A stretch of DNA of 64,000 nt from Saccharofermentans sp. (GTDB lineage: Bacteria > Bacillota > Clostridia > Saccharofermentanales > Saccharofermentanaceae). Positions 9,062 through 18,665 of the stretch are shown here, in pieces (the stretch's first letter is position 1; each line of letters opens with the position of its first letter). Where the stretch lies: positions 1 through 64,000 of the forward strand of contig JAIKWL010000022.1 of NCBI GenBank assembly GCA_024684815.1, given 5' to 3'. Position numbers and translations under genes: made by a program. The notes under the pieces were generated by a model. The model saw only the letters and a program-made list of their open reading frames with translations. It was not told the DNA's origin and ran no database searches.

Positions 9062-10756
9062 TTATCCCAGATTCTTTACCGCTACGATAGCCTCCTCCAC
9101 AGATACCTCTGCAGTCTCACCTGTCGCGCGGTACTTGATCTCTACTATTCCTTCGCTTGCTCTTCTTCCGACAGTGATCCTTAAGGGAATACCGATAAGA
9201 TCGGAATCCTTGAACTTGACTCCGGGTCTCTCGTTCCTGTCGTCGATAAGGACTTCAACGCCCTCTTCGATAAGCCTGTTATATATATTCTCCGCAAGGC
9301 TCATATTCTCTTCGTCATTTACCTTTGTAGGAACAACGATGACCTTATAGGGAGCTACGACTACGGGCCACTTGATACCGTCGTCGTCGTGGTTCTGCTC
9401 GATGATGGCTGCAAGTGTCCTTGATACACCGATACCGTAGCATCCCATGATCATGGAGTTCTCCCTGCCGTCCTTATCAAGATAAACGCATCCTAATGCA
9501 TCGGAATACTTTGTTCCGAGTTTGAAGATATGTCCTACCTCGGTACCTCTTGCCATCTTCAAAGGCTTACCGCACTTAGGGCAGGCATCGCCTTCAACTG
9601 CATTTCGAACATCCGCGATCTTGTCGGGTGTAAAGTCACGACCGATATTAACGTTCTTGAAGTGGTAGTCTGTCTCGCACGCGCCTACGATAAAGTTAGC
9701 CATAGCGCTTACTTCGTTGTCTATAACGACCTCGATCTTCTCCTTGAGATTAACGGGACCCGCAAAGCCTACCTTAGCGCCTGTTACTCTCTCTACGTCG
9801 TCAAAAGCCGCAAGTGTGAGCTCAGTCGCATCGTAGAGATTAGTAAGCTTAGTCTCGTTGATCTCTCTGTCGCCTCTTACCATTACGGCTACGATCTTGC
9901 CGTCGATGTTGTAGATGATCGTCTTAACGAATGCGGAGGGCTCCGTGTTCATGAAAGCCATGAGCTCCTCTATCGTCTTGACGTTCGGAGTATGGATCTT
10001 CTCCATGGGAAGTGCCTCTGAAGTATCCTTCTCGGGAACCGTGCACTGTGCTTTCTCCTCATTAGCAGCATATCCGCAGTCGTCGCAGTAACAGATGGCA
10101 TCCTCGCCGATGGGACTCTTTACCATGAATTCCTGTGAACCGGAACCGCCCATTGCACCTGAGTCAGCATCTACTACGGTGTAGTCAAGACCGAGACGGT
10201 CGAAGATCCTTCTGTAGGCCTTATACATAGCCTGATATGACTTATCAAGACCTTCTTCGTCAGTATCGAAAGAATATGCATCCTTCATGACGAACTCTCT
10301 TGCACGGATGACACCGAACCTGGGCCTCTTCTCATCTCTGTACTTGTGCTGTATCTGATAAAGAGTAACGGGAAGCTGCTTATAGGACTTGATCGTGTCT
10401 CTTACAGCCTCAGTGAAAGGCTCCTCATGCGTAGGACCTAAGCAGAAAGGCCTGCCGCCTCTGTCTTCGAGCCTGAACATCTCGGGACCGAACTTCTCCC
10501 ATCTTCCGGAAGCCTGATATGTCTCTGCAGTGAGGAGAGCAGGCATTATGAGTTCCTGCGCACCCGCATTATCCATCTCTTCCCTGATGATATTCTCGAC
10601 CTTCTTATATGAACGAAGACCTATAGGCATGAAGGAATATATTCCCGAAGCACACTTTCTTATCATGCCCGAACGAAGCATGAGCTGATGTGAAGGGATC
10701 TCGGCATCTGCAGGGATCTCACGCTGTGTTGTCATGAATAACTTGGATACTCTCAT
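9062..10756 (-). CDS. proS: prolyl-tRNA synthetase
   Basis: Charges tRNA-Pro with proline using ATP. The 564-residue protein is the bacterial class II form with the editing insertion: motif 1 region ([15 protein letters not shown]), motif 2 ([21 protein letters not shown] written in part), the inserted YbaK-like domain at about 225-385, motif 3 ([14 protein letters not shown]) and the C-terminal anticodon-binding domain ([20 protein letters not shown]). Full length and no missing motifs. GGGAGC lies 8 bases before the ATG. No T-box leader is seen; a plain TTGCAA/TATACT promoter is present instead. Confidence 0.97.
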   Translation of the reverse strand: MRVSKLFMTTQREIPADAEIPSHQLMLRSGMIRKCASGIYSFMPIGLRSYKKVENIIREEMDNAGAQELIMPALLTAETYQASGRWEKFGPEMFRLEDRGGRPFCLGPTHEEPFTEAVRDTIKSYKQLPVTLYQIQHKYRDEKRPRFGVIRAREFVMKDAYSFDTDEEGLDKSYQAMYKAYRRIFDRLGLDYTVVDADSGAMGGSGSQEFMVKSPIGEDAICYCDDCGYAANEEKAQCTVPEKDTSEALPMEKIHTPNVKTIEELMAFMNTEPSAFVKTIIYNIDGKIVAVMVRGDREINETKLTNLYDATELTLAAFDDVERVTGAKVGFAGPVNLKEKIEVVIDNEVSAMANFIVGACETDYHFKNVNIGRDFTPDKIADVRNAVEGDACPKCGKPLKMARGTEVGHIFKLGTKYSDALGCVYLDKDGRENSMIMGCYGIGVSRTLAAIIEQNHDDDGIKWPVVVAPYKVIVVPTKVNDEENMSLAENIYNRLIEEGVEVLIDDRNERPGVKFKDSDLIGIPLRITVGRRASEGIVEIKYRATGETAEVSVEEAIVAVKNLG

Positions 10757-10797
10757 TTACAATGCTCCCATTATTATTAAATAAAATAAACAAGAAG

Positions 10798-10826
10798 AGT
10801 ATAAATGAGATAAGGCAGATTTGCAA
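10798..10826 (-). promoter_or_regulatory. proS promoter
   Basis: TTGCAA (10826-10821), 17-base spacer, TATACT (10803-10798), minus strand; start codon about 42 bases downstream. Confidence 0.7.
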
Positions 10827-10841
10827 CTTTGAGGAAGCTTC

Positions 10842-10979
10842 TTACAGCAGTTCCCTTATGAGGTAGATATCGAGTACGAGGCATATAAGTATGACGAAGA
10901 TACAGATAACGCGTATGATCCTGCGACGTGCGATATAGTCACGTCTGGGCGCTTTGATATTCTGCATGTCCTTCTTCAT
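10842..10979 (-). CDS. 45-residue single-span membrane peptide
   Basis: Small gene not related to any family I recognise. The product has a basic N-terminal part (KAPRRDYIARRRIIR) followed by one membrane span (VICIFVILICLVLDIYLI) and a short acidic end. AGAGG stands close before the ATG at 10979; a second ATG at codon 5 has AAGG before it and could be the true start. A TATAAT box (11018-11013) about 34 bases upstream fits a promoter with a short leader. Positive-inside charge suggests the N-terminus stays in the cytoplasm. It could be a regulator or subunit of a membrane complex, but the sequence does not say. Confidence 0.5.
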   Translation of the reverse strand: MKKDMQNIKAPRRDYIARRRIIRVICIFVILICLVLDIYLIRELL

Positions 10980-11153
10980 CGCCTCTTTGTCCCTCTCTGA
11001 TGTTGTAGCATTATTATAGAGTGCAGGAATATTTCATGGTTTTCACGCATGTAACAATTATTTGACAAATGGCGAATAACGCTTGCATTAATCTCGATTT
11101 ATTGGTAGTTCGCCCCGGGTATGCCTCTCCCTTTAGGGCTCTTAACATAAGTA

Positions 11154-11162
11154 TGGTATAAT
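11154..11162 (+). promoter_or_regulatory. extended -10 promoter of the SH3/3D gene
   Basis: TGGTATAAT with no recognisable -35 box, 45 bases before the TTG start codon at 11208. Probably also the promoter for the RNase J gene downstream. Confidence 0.5.
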
Positions 11163-11207
11163 GTATCTGTAGAAATTTGCGTTCGGATATTGCAAGAGGG
11201 GAACTGT

Positions 11208-12197
11208 TTGAGATTTATAGATCTTACAACCAAATACCATATTACGCGTGACAGGCTGTATTCTGCCATCAGTATCTCCTGTATCCTGCTGGTCAGCGGT
11301 ATCGGAGTACTGGTAACGAAGACCGCCCTGGATGCTCAGGCGCAAAATGACAGGATAAGGCGCCAGGAGCAGGCCGAGAGGCTCGCTGCGGCAACTACCG
11401 AGAGCGTTGAAGAGACCACTTCGTCTTCGGAGTCGGAGGAGACTTCCCTCGTACCGGTCATCGCTCTTTCAGAGGACTTCGAGAGCGTCGAGCCCTTATC
11501 CTCGGAGACCTCCGAGACAGACGAAAGTATCGAAGAGACTTCTTCTTACGAGGAAGAGACCACTACCGTCCAGACGACGACTGAAGCTACTGCCACTCAG
11601 GGTCACACCGAGACAGAGATGTATATGACGGTATACGCTTCAGGTGAGCTTAATCTGCGTACCGGTCCCGGCACGGAATACGATCTCGTAAGAGTTCTTG
11701 AGCCCGGAGATGCCATCGATGTTGTTGCAGTCACGGACAACGGCTGGTACAGGACATATAACGGCAACTACGTAAGCAGCAGCCACACTACGACTACGCC
11801 TCCCGTGGCGCCTTCTACGGTACCCCAGACCGAGGCTACCGCTGCTCCCACCACAGCAGCTACTACGGCAGCACCCGTGGAGACTCAGGGCCCCGCGCCT
11901 GCCGGAGCAACAAATACGTGCACGATAACTTTCTACGGCCCTCAGCCCAGAGCTGACGGCTCGTACAGTACCACCACAGCCACAGGTACATCCTGTTCTC
12001 AGGGCAGGACCTGTGCCGCCGACTGGAGCATATATCCTCCCGGTACTGTCATCTACGTTGCAAACGACCCGCTTGGCGGAGACGGATACTATACCGTCGA
12101 AGACTGCGGTCCCGGCGTCACCGGTTACCATATAGACATCTACGTCGACGATGTGTCCTCCTATTCCACCACATCCAGAGATGTCTCTGTGGCCTGA
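11208..12197 (+). CDS. membrane-anchored SH3b and 3D domain envelope protein
   Basis: Envelope protein of 329 residues. The likely start is TTG at 11208 because AGAGGGGAA lies 5 bases before it. Residues about 20-38 are a membrane anchor (LYSAISISCILLVSGIGVL). A Ser/Glu/Thr-rich spacer follows, then a bacterial SH3 domain (about 139-190; GELNLRTGPGTEYDLVRV), a Thr/Pro linker, and a C-terminal 3D/double-psi barrel domain (about 235-329; ITFYGPQPRADGSYS, YTVEDCGPGVTGYHIDIYV). This pairing is common in wall-binding or wall-cleaving proteins of Firmicutes, with the 3D domain related to lytic transglycosylase-type barrels. RNase J follows after 33 bases and may be cotranscribed. Confidence 0.82.
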   Translation: MRFIDLTTKYHITRDRLYSAISISCILLVSGIGVLVTKTALDAQAQNDRIRRQEQAERLAAATTESVEETTSSSESEETSLVPVIALSEDFESVEPLSSETSETDESIEETSSYEEETTTVQTTTEATATQGHTETEMYMTVYASGELNLRTGPGTEYDLVRVLEPGDAIDVVAVTDNGWYRTYNGNYVSSSHTTTTPPVAPSTVPQTEATAAPTTAATTAAPVETQGPAPAGATNTCTITFYGPQPRADGSYSTTTATGTSCSQGRTCAADWSIYPPGTVIYVANDPLGGDGYYTVEDCGPGVTGYHIDIYVDDVSSYSTTSRDVSVA

Positions 12198-12230
12198 TGC
12201 GCCCAATATATACGAAAGAACGGTAATACT

Positions 12231-13922
12231 ATGGCTAAACGTAAAGAAGAACTTAAGGTCATCCCCTTAGGAGGAATGTCCGAGATCGGCAAGAACATGA
12301 CGGCTTTTGAGTACGGCGGCGACATCATAATCGTCGATGTCGGAATGGCTTTCGCCGAGGAGTCGATGCCCGGAGTAGACTGTGTCATCCAGGACTACAC
12401 ATATATAAGAGAGAACATCTCCAAGTTAAGGGGAGTGATCCTGACCCATGGTCACGAGGACCATATAGGCTCCCTTCCCTATTTTCTTCGCGAGTTCAAG
12501 TGCCCCGTATACGGCGGCAAGCTCACCATCGAGCTTGTAAGACATAAACTGCACGACAAGGGAGTCGGCCTTAAGGGCATCACCCTCAAGGCCTTCAGGA
12601 ACGGCGATACCGTCAAGCTCGGAAACAACTTCGAAGCAGAGTTCATAAGGGTCAACCACAGCATTGCGGACAGCTATGCCATCGCTCTCAAGACTCCGGT
12701 AGGCAATATCATCCACTCCGGAGACTTTAAGATCGACTATACACCCATAAACGGCAAGACCATCGACCTTCAAAGGTTCGGAGAGTACGGCAAGGAAGGC
12801 GTACTGCTCTTCTTATGTGAGAGCACCAACATCGAGATAAGCGGCTCATCTCCTTCGGAGATGCAGGTAGGAGAATCCTTCGAAAGGATATTCAAGAACG
12901 CTTCGGGAAGGATCATCGTAGCTACTTTCTCCTCGCACGTACACAGGATGCAGCAGATCTTTACCGCTGCGGAGAAATACAACCGCCACGTGTGCCTTTC
13001 GGGCAGGAGCATGGTCACGGTGTTTAATGTCGCCAACTCCCTCGGCTACATCAATATGAAGCCCGATACTCTGATCGACATCTCCGATATCGATCAGTAC
13101 AGAGACAACGAACTTGTAATACTTACTACGGGTTCTCAGGCAGAGCCAATGAGCGCTTTGTCCAGGATGGCATATGCTTCCCATAAGACCGTAGAGATAC
13201 AGAAGGGCGATACGGTCATAATCTCCGCTCACCCCATCCCCGGTAACGAGAAGCCCATCTACAGAGTCATCAACGAGCTCTTTAAGAAAGGCGCTCAGGT
13301 CATATACGAGTCCCTTGCGGACGTCCATGTATCAGGCCACGCTTATATAAACGAGATAAAGCTCTTACATACCCTCGTAAAGCCCAAGTATTTCGTTCCC
13401 TGCCACGGCGAATACAGGATGCTCTATAAGCACAAGAAGCTTGCAGAAGGCCTCGGAATGCCGGAAGAGAATATCTTTATCTTAAATAACGGCGACGTAC
13501 TTTCAATCGGCAGGTCCCGCGCAAGGATCGTAGATCAGGTCCCCGGAGGCGCTGTTCTGATCGACGGTTCAGGTGCAAGTAATCCCGACGATCACGTACT
13601 CTCTGACAGAAGACATCTCGGTGAGGACGGCTGCGTAAGCATCGGTATAACAGTAGACGATGCTACCGGCGAACTTGCGTGCGTACCTTCCGTCAACTCC
13701 ATCGGATTCGTATTCGACGACGAGAAGGAGACAATACACAGGGATATCGGAGCCAAGGCTATGGCGCTCCTGGCACAGGGTGCAAGAAAGCACGATTATA
13801 TCGATGCCGAAGTGGGAACGAGGCAGTTCCGTGAGGGCATCAGGACTATGCTCCTTGATAAGACAAAGAGACGCCCGATGATAATATCGACCGTCTCTCA
13901 TATAGATTCACGTCATATGTGA
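12231..13922 (+). CDS. rnj: ribonuclease J
   Basis: Metallo-beta-lactamase/beta-CASP ribonuclease with 5' exonuclease and endonuclease activity, central to mRNA decay and rRNA maturation in Firmicutes. The 563 residues have the zinc motif HGHEDHIG (His 73, His 75, Asp 77, His 78), further metal ligands around 140-170 (NHSIADSYA, HSGDFKID), the beta-CASP motifs (ATFSSHVHRMQQ, TTGSQAEPMSA) and the RNase J signature HVSGHA. Only one copy is in the window, so J1 or J2 cannot be told apart. It ends 2 bases from the stop of the convergent relA gene with no terminator between. Confidence 0.95.
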   Translation: MAKRKEELKVIPLGGMSEIGKNMTAFEYGGDIIIVDVGMAFAEESMPGVDCVIQDYTYIRENISKLRGVILTHGHEDHIGSLPYFLREFKCPVYGGKLTIELVRHKLHDKGVGLKGITLKAFRNGDTVKLGNNFEAEFIRVNHSIADSYAIALKTPVGNIIHSGDFKIDYTPINGKTIDLQRFGEYGKEGVLLFLCESTNIEISGSSPSEMQVGESFERIFKNASGRIIVATFSSHVHRMQQIFTAAEKYNRHVCLSGRSMVTVFNVANSLGYINMKPDTLIDISDIDQYRDNELVILTTGSQAEPMSALSRMAYASHKTVEIQKGDTVIISAHPIPGNEKPIYRVINELFKKGAQVIYESLADVHVSGHAYINEIKLLHTLVKPKYFVPCHGEYRMLYKHKKLAEGLGMPEENIFILNNGDVLSIGRSRARIVDQVPGGAVLIDGSGASNPDDHVLSDRRHLGEDGCVSIGITVDDATGELACVPSVNSIGFVFDDEKETIHRDIGAKAMALLAQGARKHDYIDAEVGTRQFREGIRTMLLDKTKRRPMIISTVSHIDSRHM

Positions 13923-13924
13923 TA

Positions 13925-16378
13925 TCAAAGCCTTACTACGTCTATAACGTCCTTAACGCTCTTGATCCTGCCTACCACGCGATCATACTGCTCGAGGCTC
14001 TTTATGGTGATGGTAAGGTTTATCTCTGCAATGAAGTCCGAACTTACGTGGGTATTTACCTTCTCCACGTTGACATGCTCTTCCTTAAGTCCGCTTAAGA
14101 TATCGATAAGAAGGTAGTTACGGTCAGTAGCCGTGACTCCTATCTGAACCTCGAAGATACCGCTTGTACCGCCGGAGCTCCAGGTGGCCTCTACAAGTCT
14201 CTCCATGCGCTGCGAATCCTTCTTGGATCTTGAAGCATACTTCAGGATATTCTGAACATTGCTGCAGTTCTTCCTGTGGATACCTACTCCGCCGTTCTGC
14301 GTAACATAGCCGATTATCTCGTCGCCGGGAGCCGGATGACAGCACCTTGCCAGGTGAACGGCCACATTTTCCAGTCCGTCTATAACGATATAGTTCTCTA
14401 TCTTGTTGCCGGGTTTTGCCGTCTTGACGGTGACAGGTTGCGCCTTATCCGACAGATTCTTCGAAGTTGAAGCGGGCTTGGGCGTTCTCATCTGATCACC
14501 CTTACCTATCTCGTCGGGGAACTCCTCCGGGCTGTAGTAGACTACCTGGCCGTCCGATGTGGTCCTGTAGCCCAATGCCAGTCTCTCATCCTCCGACAAA
14601 GACTTTATGTATTCGTCGCGAAGACGTCCGAACATCTTGCCTGCGGTCAGAGCTCCGTAGCCTATAGCCGCATACATGTCATCTACGTTGTTGAAGGTAT
14701 ATCTCGAGAGGATGACTCTCAGATTCTCGGGTATCATGAGTTGCGCAGGACTGAAGCCGTTACGCTCTATCTCACGATCGAGCTTCTCCTTACCGTCAGC
14801 TATGTTCTCGGAACGCATCTCCTTCTTGAACCAGGCATTGATCTTGGATCTTGCGGATGCTGTCTTGACCATCTTCGCCCAGTCCCTGGAAGGGCCCTTG
14901 ATCTTCTCGGAGGATAATATCTCTACTACATCTCCGGTCTTGAGTTCATATGACAGAGGCACGATCCTTCCGTTTACCTTGGCACCGTGCATGTGGTTAC
15001 CTATGCCGCTGTGGATATTATATGCAAAGTCGATGGGGCAGGATCCCTCGGGGAGCCTTATCACCTTGCCCTTAGGCGTGAATACGAATACTTCGCCCGG
15101 AGCTATATTGGTCTTTAAAAGATCCAGGAAGTCCTTGGGATCGTCTGAATCCTTCTGGGCATCCAGGAACTGTCTGACCCATGTGATCCTCTGATCGTAT
15201 ACATCTTCCTTGAAGGACTTGGAATTACCGGCCTCCTTGTAGTGCCAATGAGCCGCGATGCCGTATTCGGCATCCCTGTGCATGGAATAAGTCCTGATCT
15301 GGACCTCGAAGGTCGTCTCATCGAAGGACTTACCGCCCGGTCTTTTGACAGTAGTATGAATGGACTGATAGCCGTTCTCCTTGGGGTTGCCTATATAGTC
15401 CTTGAACCTTCCGGGAAGCGGAACGTACATCTCGTGCACGATACCTAATGCCGCATAGCAGTCCGTCAGCGAATCGACGATGATCCTGCAGGCAAACATA
15501 TCGTAGATCTGAGTTAAGTCCTTGCCCTTATCGTGCATCTTCTTATAGATGCTGTAGAAGTGCTTGGGTCTTCCGTCTACGTCGTAATGCTTTATGCCGT
15601 ATGCCTCCAGCTTCTCCGATATCTCGGATACCACCTGGGCCATGAATGCCTCTCTCTCGGATCTCTTGGCGGATATGAGACCTACAAGCTCGTAGTAACC
15701 GTCGTGATCGAGATATCGAAGGCACAGATCCTCCAGCTCCCACTTGATCTTAAAGACGCCGAACCTCTCTGCGAAGGGGACGTAGATATCCAGTGTCTCC
15801 CTGGCCTTCTCCACCTGCTTCTCGGGTGTCTGGTACTGCATGGTACGCATGTTATGAAGTCTGTCCGCCAGCTTTATCAGGATGACCCTTATATCCTTGG
15901 TCATGGCAACCAGCATCTTACGAACATTGGATGCCTGTACCTCTTCTCTTGTTACATATGCGATCTGATTGAGCTTTGTAACTCCGTCGACCAGAAGCGT
16001 TATAGTAGGTCCGAAGACCTCCTCGAGCATCTCGTTATCTACTTCCGTATCTTCGACCGTATCGTGAAGAAGAGCTGCCGCCAGAGATTCCGCATCGACT
16101 TCCAGCTCCGCCAGGATCTCAGCCGTAGCTATGGGATGGATGATATACATCTCTCCCGTCTTTCTCTTCTGCTTGATATGCGCCTTATATGCAAAATAGA
16201 ATGCCTTCTCTATCAGTTCCTTCTCTGAATCAAGCTGATCCTGAGGAAGGTGAGCATGGGAAGCATAGGATTCAAAGGCGAAGAGGACTTCCCTGAACTT
16301 CTCGTCGATATTCTCGGGTATCTCGGGGATATCCGCAGTATCAAGAAGATATTCTCTGTTGGTCATGCCTTCATCCAT
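13925..16378 (-). CDS. rel: bifunctional (p)ppGpp synthetase/hydrolase RelA/SpoT
   Basis: Makes and degrades the alarmone (p)ppGpp in amino-acid starvation. In order: HD hydrolase domain (about 65-215, His 115-Asp 116 in AALLHDTVEDTE), nucleotidyltransferase synthetase domain (about 255-400, GRPKHFYSIYKKM, RDAEYGIAAHWHYKE), TGS domain (about 430-500, VFTPKGKVIRLPEGSCPIDF), a zinc-finger/conserved-Cys region (ARCCHPAPGDEIIGY, HRKNCSN) and a C-terminal ACT domain. Both active centres look intact in 817 residues. The ATG at 16378 overlaps the recJ stop by 8 bases; another ATG at 16366 is possible. Overlap implies translational coupling to recJ. Confidence 0.95.
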   Translation of the reverse strand: MDEGMTNREYLLDTADIPEIPENIDEKFREVLFAFESYASHAHLPQDQLDSEKELIEKAFYFAYKAHIKQKRKTGEMYIIHPIATAEILAELEVDAESLAAALLHDTVEDTEVDNEMLEEVFGPTITLLVDGVTKLNQIAYVTREEVQASNVRKMLVAMTKDIRVILIKLADRLHNMRTMQYQTPEKQVEKARETLDIYVPFAERFGVFKIKWELEDLCLRYLDHDGYYELVGLISAKRSEREAFMAQVVSEISEKLEAYGIKHYDVDGRPKHFYSIYKKMHDKGKDLTQIYDMFACRIIVDSLTDCYAALGIVHEMYVPLPGRFKDYIGNPKENGYQSIHTTVKRPGGKSFDETTFEVQIRTYSMHRDAEYGIAAHWHYKEAGNSKSFKEDVYDQRITWVRQFLDAQKDSDDPKDFLDLLKTNIAPGEVFVFTPKGKVIRLPEGSCPIDFAYNIHSGIGNHMHGAKVNGRIVPLSYELKTGDVVEILSSEKIKGPSRDWAKMVKTASARSKINAWFKKEMRSENIADGKEKLDREIERNGFSPAQLMIPENLRVILSRYTFNNVDDMYAAIGYGALTAGKMFGRLRDEYIKSLSEDERLALGYRTTSDGQVVYYSPEEFPDEIGKGDQMRTPKPASTSKNLSDKAQPVTVKTAKPGNKIENYIVIDGLENVAVHLARCCHPAPGDEIIGYVTQNGGVGIHRKNCSNVQNILKYASRSKKDSQRMERLVEATWSSGGTSGIFEVQIGVTATDRNYLLIDILSGLKEEHVNVEKVNTHVSSDFIAEINLTITIKSLEQYDRVVGRIKSVKDVIDVVRL

Positions 16379-18521
16379 TGCCGTTCAACCTCATATATGT
16401 CTTGGAGGACGTAAGACTCACCTTGCCGTCACTCTTGAGAAAGCTGAAGCAGATCTTATCGGCATCCGTCTTTCCAAGCTTCATAATACCTGCTTCAGAG
16501 AAAACGTCAAGGCACCTGGATACCTGGAAAGGCGTGATCTCCACCCCCGAACTCATGCTTATCATCTTTGCGGCAAGGGTCGTATCCATGGTAGATACGG
16601 TATTACCGCACTTGGAAGATAAGACCTTATAGCACTGTGCATACTGGGTCTTACTGGGGATAAAAGCCTCCTGTGAAGACTTCTTAGCCAGCTTTTCGAT
16701 CTGGGACAGAGGCATGCCGGACCTGTACAGATCCTCGGCAATATCGTTCTTCTGCCACATAAAGCCCTGTCCGCACACGGGAACTATGTCCTCGAGGCAA
16801 AGGCTCAACGTTATATTGCCCCTGTATACATACTCGTTCATGGTATATGCGATATCCACCCTGTCGCCTGCCTTGATGACATCCAGGTACTGACCCATAT
16901 TAAAGCCTACGGCTGATATAAAGCCGTCCTTGGGTTCCTTCCTGCCGTCACAGAGCTCCAGCCTTATATGAGCTCCGTCACTCATGGCGATGACATCGGT
17001 CACGATGAGATCTCTCGTAGAGAATACGGGCTTTTTGTTACCGATGCCGAAAGGCTTCAGTATATTGGTCTTCTCATATGTCTCGAAAGTAACCTGCTCG
17101 AAAGGTATCTGCGCATCTATCTCTATGGAGTCCTCTTCAACGCTCTCATCGCCGTGGGAGATGTTGTTAACGGAAGCTTTTGCATTCTCTTCAAGAGCCG
17201 TCATGAACTCCTTGAGCCTCTTTCTCTCTACAACAAGGCCTGCTGCCTTCTTGTGACCTCCGAAGCTTACGCACTTATCCGAGATCTTCTCTATGGCATC
17301 AAAAAGGTCGAACTCACCGTAGGCTCTTCCCGAACCCTTGACGTTCTCCTTGTCTATGGAATCATCCGTAAAGACTATTGCGGACCTTCTGTAGTAAGCG
17401 GCAAGCTTACCTGCAACTATGCCGAGAACGCCCTGATGCCAGTTGCTGCCATATGCCACTATCGGACCGCTGGTATTAGTAATGAGCCACTCCTCGGGCC
17501 TTTTGGGATTCTCCACCTGCTTCACGGCTTCGGAGAATACTTCACTCTCAATAAGCTTACGTTCCTCATTCTGCTTACCGAGGGCTTCCGCAGCCTTCTT
17601 TACGATCTTCTCGTCATCTTCCAGGAAGAGCTTTAATGCATCGGAAGAATCATAAAGCCTTCCCGCGGCATTGATCCTCGGCACGAAATTAAAAGATATG
17701 AATGTCTCATCCAGCTTCTTGCCGTGATCCAGGATAAGTTCGTTCATAATGCGGACTCCGGGATTGACGGCATTGGCCATGCTCTTAAATGCCTTCTTGA
17801 TGATGGTCCTGTTCTCGCCGGTAACGGGTACCAGGTCTGCGATGGTTGCAAGTCCTGCAAGTTCAAGAGCCTGTCGCCAGATGTTGCCGTTGACCTTGAA
17901 TCTCTCATCCCTGCCCATGGCTTCGATGATCTTTAAGGCTACTCCCGCTCCGCATAATTCCTTGAAAGGATAAGTTGTATCCTCTATCTTCGCGCAGATA
18001 AGTGCATCCGCCTCGGGAAGCTCCTCCTTGACGTTATGGTGATCGGATACAATGACCTTTATCCCGTGTTCCTTCACCCTTTTGACCGTATCTATGTTAG
18101 TGATACCGCAGTCTACCGTGATGAGAAGATCGGGAGAATGCTCTATTACCTTATCCAGGATATTCTCGGTGAGGCCATAGCCGTGCTCGGCTCTGTGCGG
18201 GACTATATAGTCAACGTTGGCCGAATGGCTCCTGAAGTATCTGACCATTATGGATGTGGCGGTAACTCCGTCGCAGTCATAGTCTCCGTATACAAGGATC
18301 TTGCCCTTGTTCTCCATTACCTCGCAGATGATATCGACGGCCTTCCTCATATCATTGAAGAGGAAAGGGTCATTCCACATACCTCCCCCATCAAGGATGA
18401 ATTCTTCCTTCTTCTCGGGCGAATCGATCTGTCTGGATCTTAACAGTTCGTCGATAAGAGCGTCAGTATCCTCGTCCTTGAAAGATACTGCCGTCTTCCA
18501 CTTCTTCGCAGTCAACAACAT
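16371..18521 (-). CDS. recJ: single-stranded-DNA-specific exonuclease RecJ
   Basis: 5'-3' exonuclease on single-stranded DNA in repair and recombination. The 716 residues carry DHH-family motifs: VYGDYDCDGVTATSIM (about 78-93), LLITVDCGITN, VSDHHNVKEELP (DHH), the DHHA1 region with SFGGHKKAAGL and the RecJ OB-fold. The C-terminal part (about 590-716) is an extension seen in clostridial RecJ proteins. The ribosome site is weak (GTGAG). The stop overlaps the relA start. Confidence 0.94.
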   Translation of the reverse strand: MLLTAKKWKTAVSFKDEDTDALIDELLRSRQIDSPEKKEEFILDGGGMWNDPFLFNDMRKAVDIICEVMENKGKILVYGDYDCDGVTATSIMVRYFRSHSANVDYIVPHRAEHGYGLTENILDKVIEHSPDLLITVDCGITNIDTVKRVKEHGIKVIVSDHHNVKEELPEADALICAKIEDTTYPFKELCGAGVALKIIEAMGRDERFKVNGNIWRQALELAGLATIADLVPVTGENRTIIKKAFKSMANAVNPGVRIMNELILDHGKKLDETFISFNFVPRINAAGRLYDSSDALKLFLEDDEKIVKKAAEALGKQNEERKLIESEVFSEAVKQVENPKRPEEWLITNTSGPIVAYGSNWHQGVLGIVAGKLAAYYRRSAIVFTDDSIDKENVKGSGRAYGEFDLFDAIEKISDKCVSFGGHKKAAGLVVERKRLKEFMTALEENAKASVNNISHGDESVEEDSIEIDAQIPFEQVTFETYEKTNILKPFGIGNKKPVFSTRDLIVTDVIAMSDGAHIRLELCDGRKEPKDGFISAVGFNMGQYLDVIKAGDRVDIAYTMNEYVYRGNITLSLCLEDIVPVCGQGFMWQKNDIAEDLYRSGMPLSQIEKLAKKSSQEAFIPSKTQYAQCYKVLSSKCGNTVSTMDTTLAAKMISMSSGVEITPFQVSRCLDVFSEAGIMKLGKTDADKICFSFLKSDGKVSLTSSKTYMRLNGNG

Positions 18522-18613
18522 ACATTCATACTCACAGTGATTATTTTGTAATCATTTTAACAGAGTTGGGTCAAATAATAAACATCACCGGTCGCGTGGT
18601 TTTCTGTACACAA

Positions 18614-18645
18614 TGAAATATCCGGCTCCCGAAGGAACCGGATAT
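18614..18645 (-). terminator. terminator of the lipoprotein gene
   Basis: Minus-strand stem ATATCCGGTTCC / GGAGCCGGATAT around a TTCG tetraloop, followed by TTTCATT. The T run is short, so it may terminate only partly. It lies 20 bases after the lipoprotein stop. Confidence 0.65.
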
Positions 18646-18665
18646 AAGATATTACCTGATCAATA

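Noticed and set aside
10757..10850. T-box leader before proS, likewise before alaS (32148-32211)
   Set aside because: There is no TGGNACCGCG-type T-box sequence and the gaps are too short.
15533..16228. 231-residue plus-strand frame opposite relA
   Set aside because: Antisense shadow of the HD and synthetase domains of a complete RelA.
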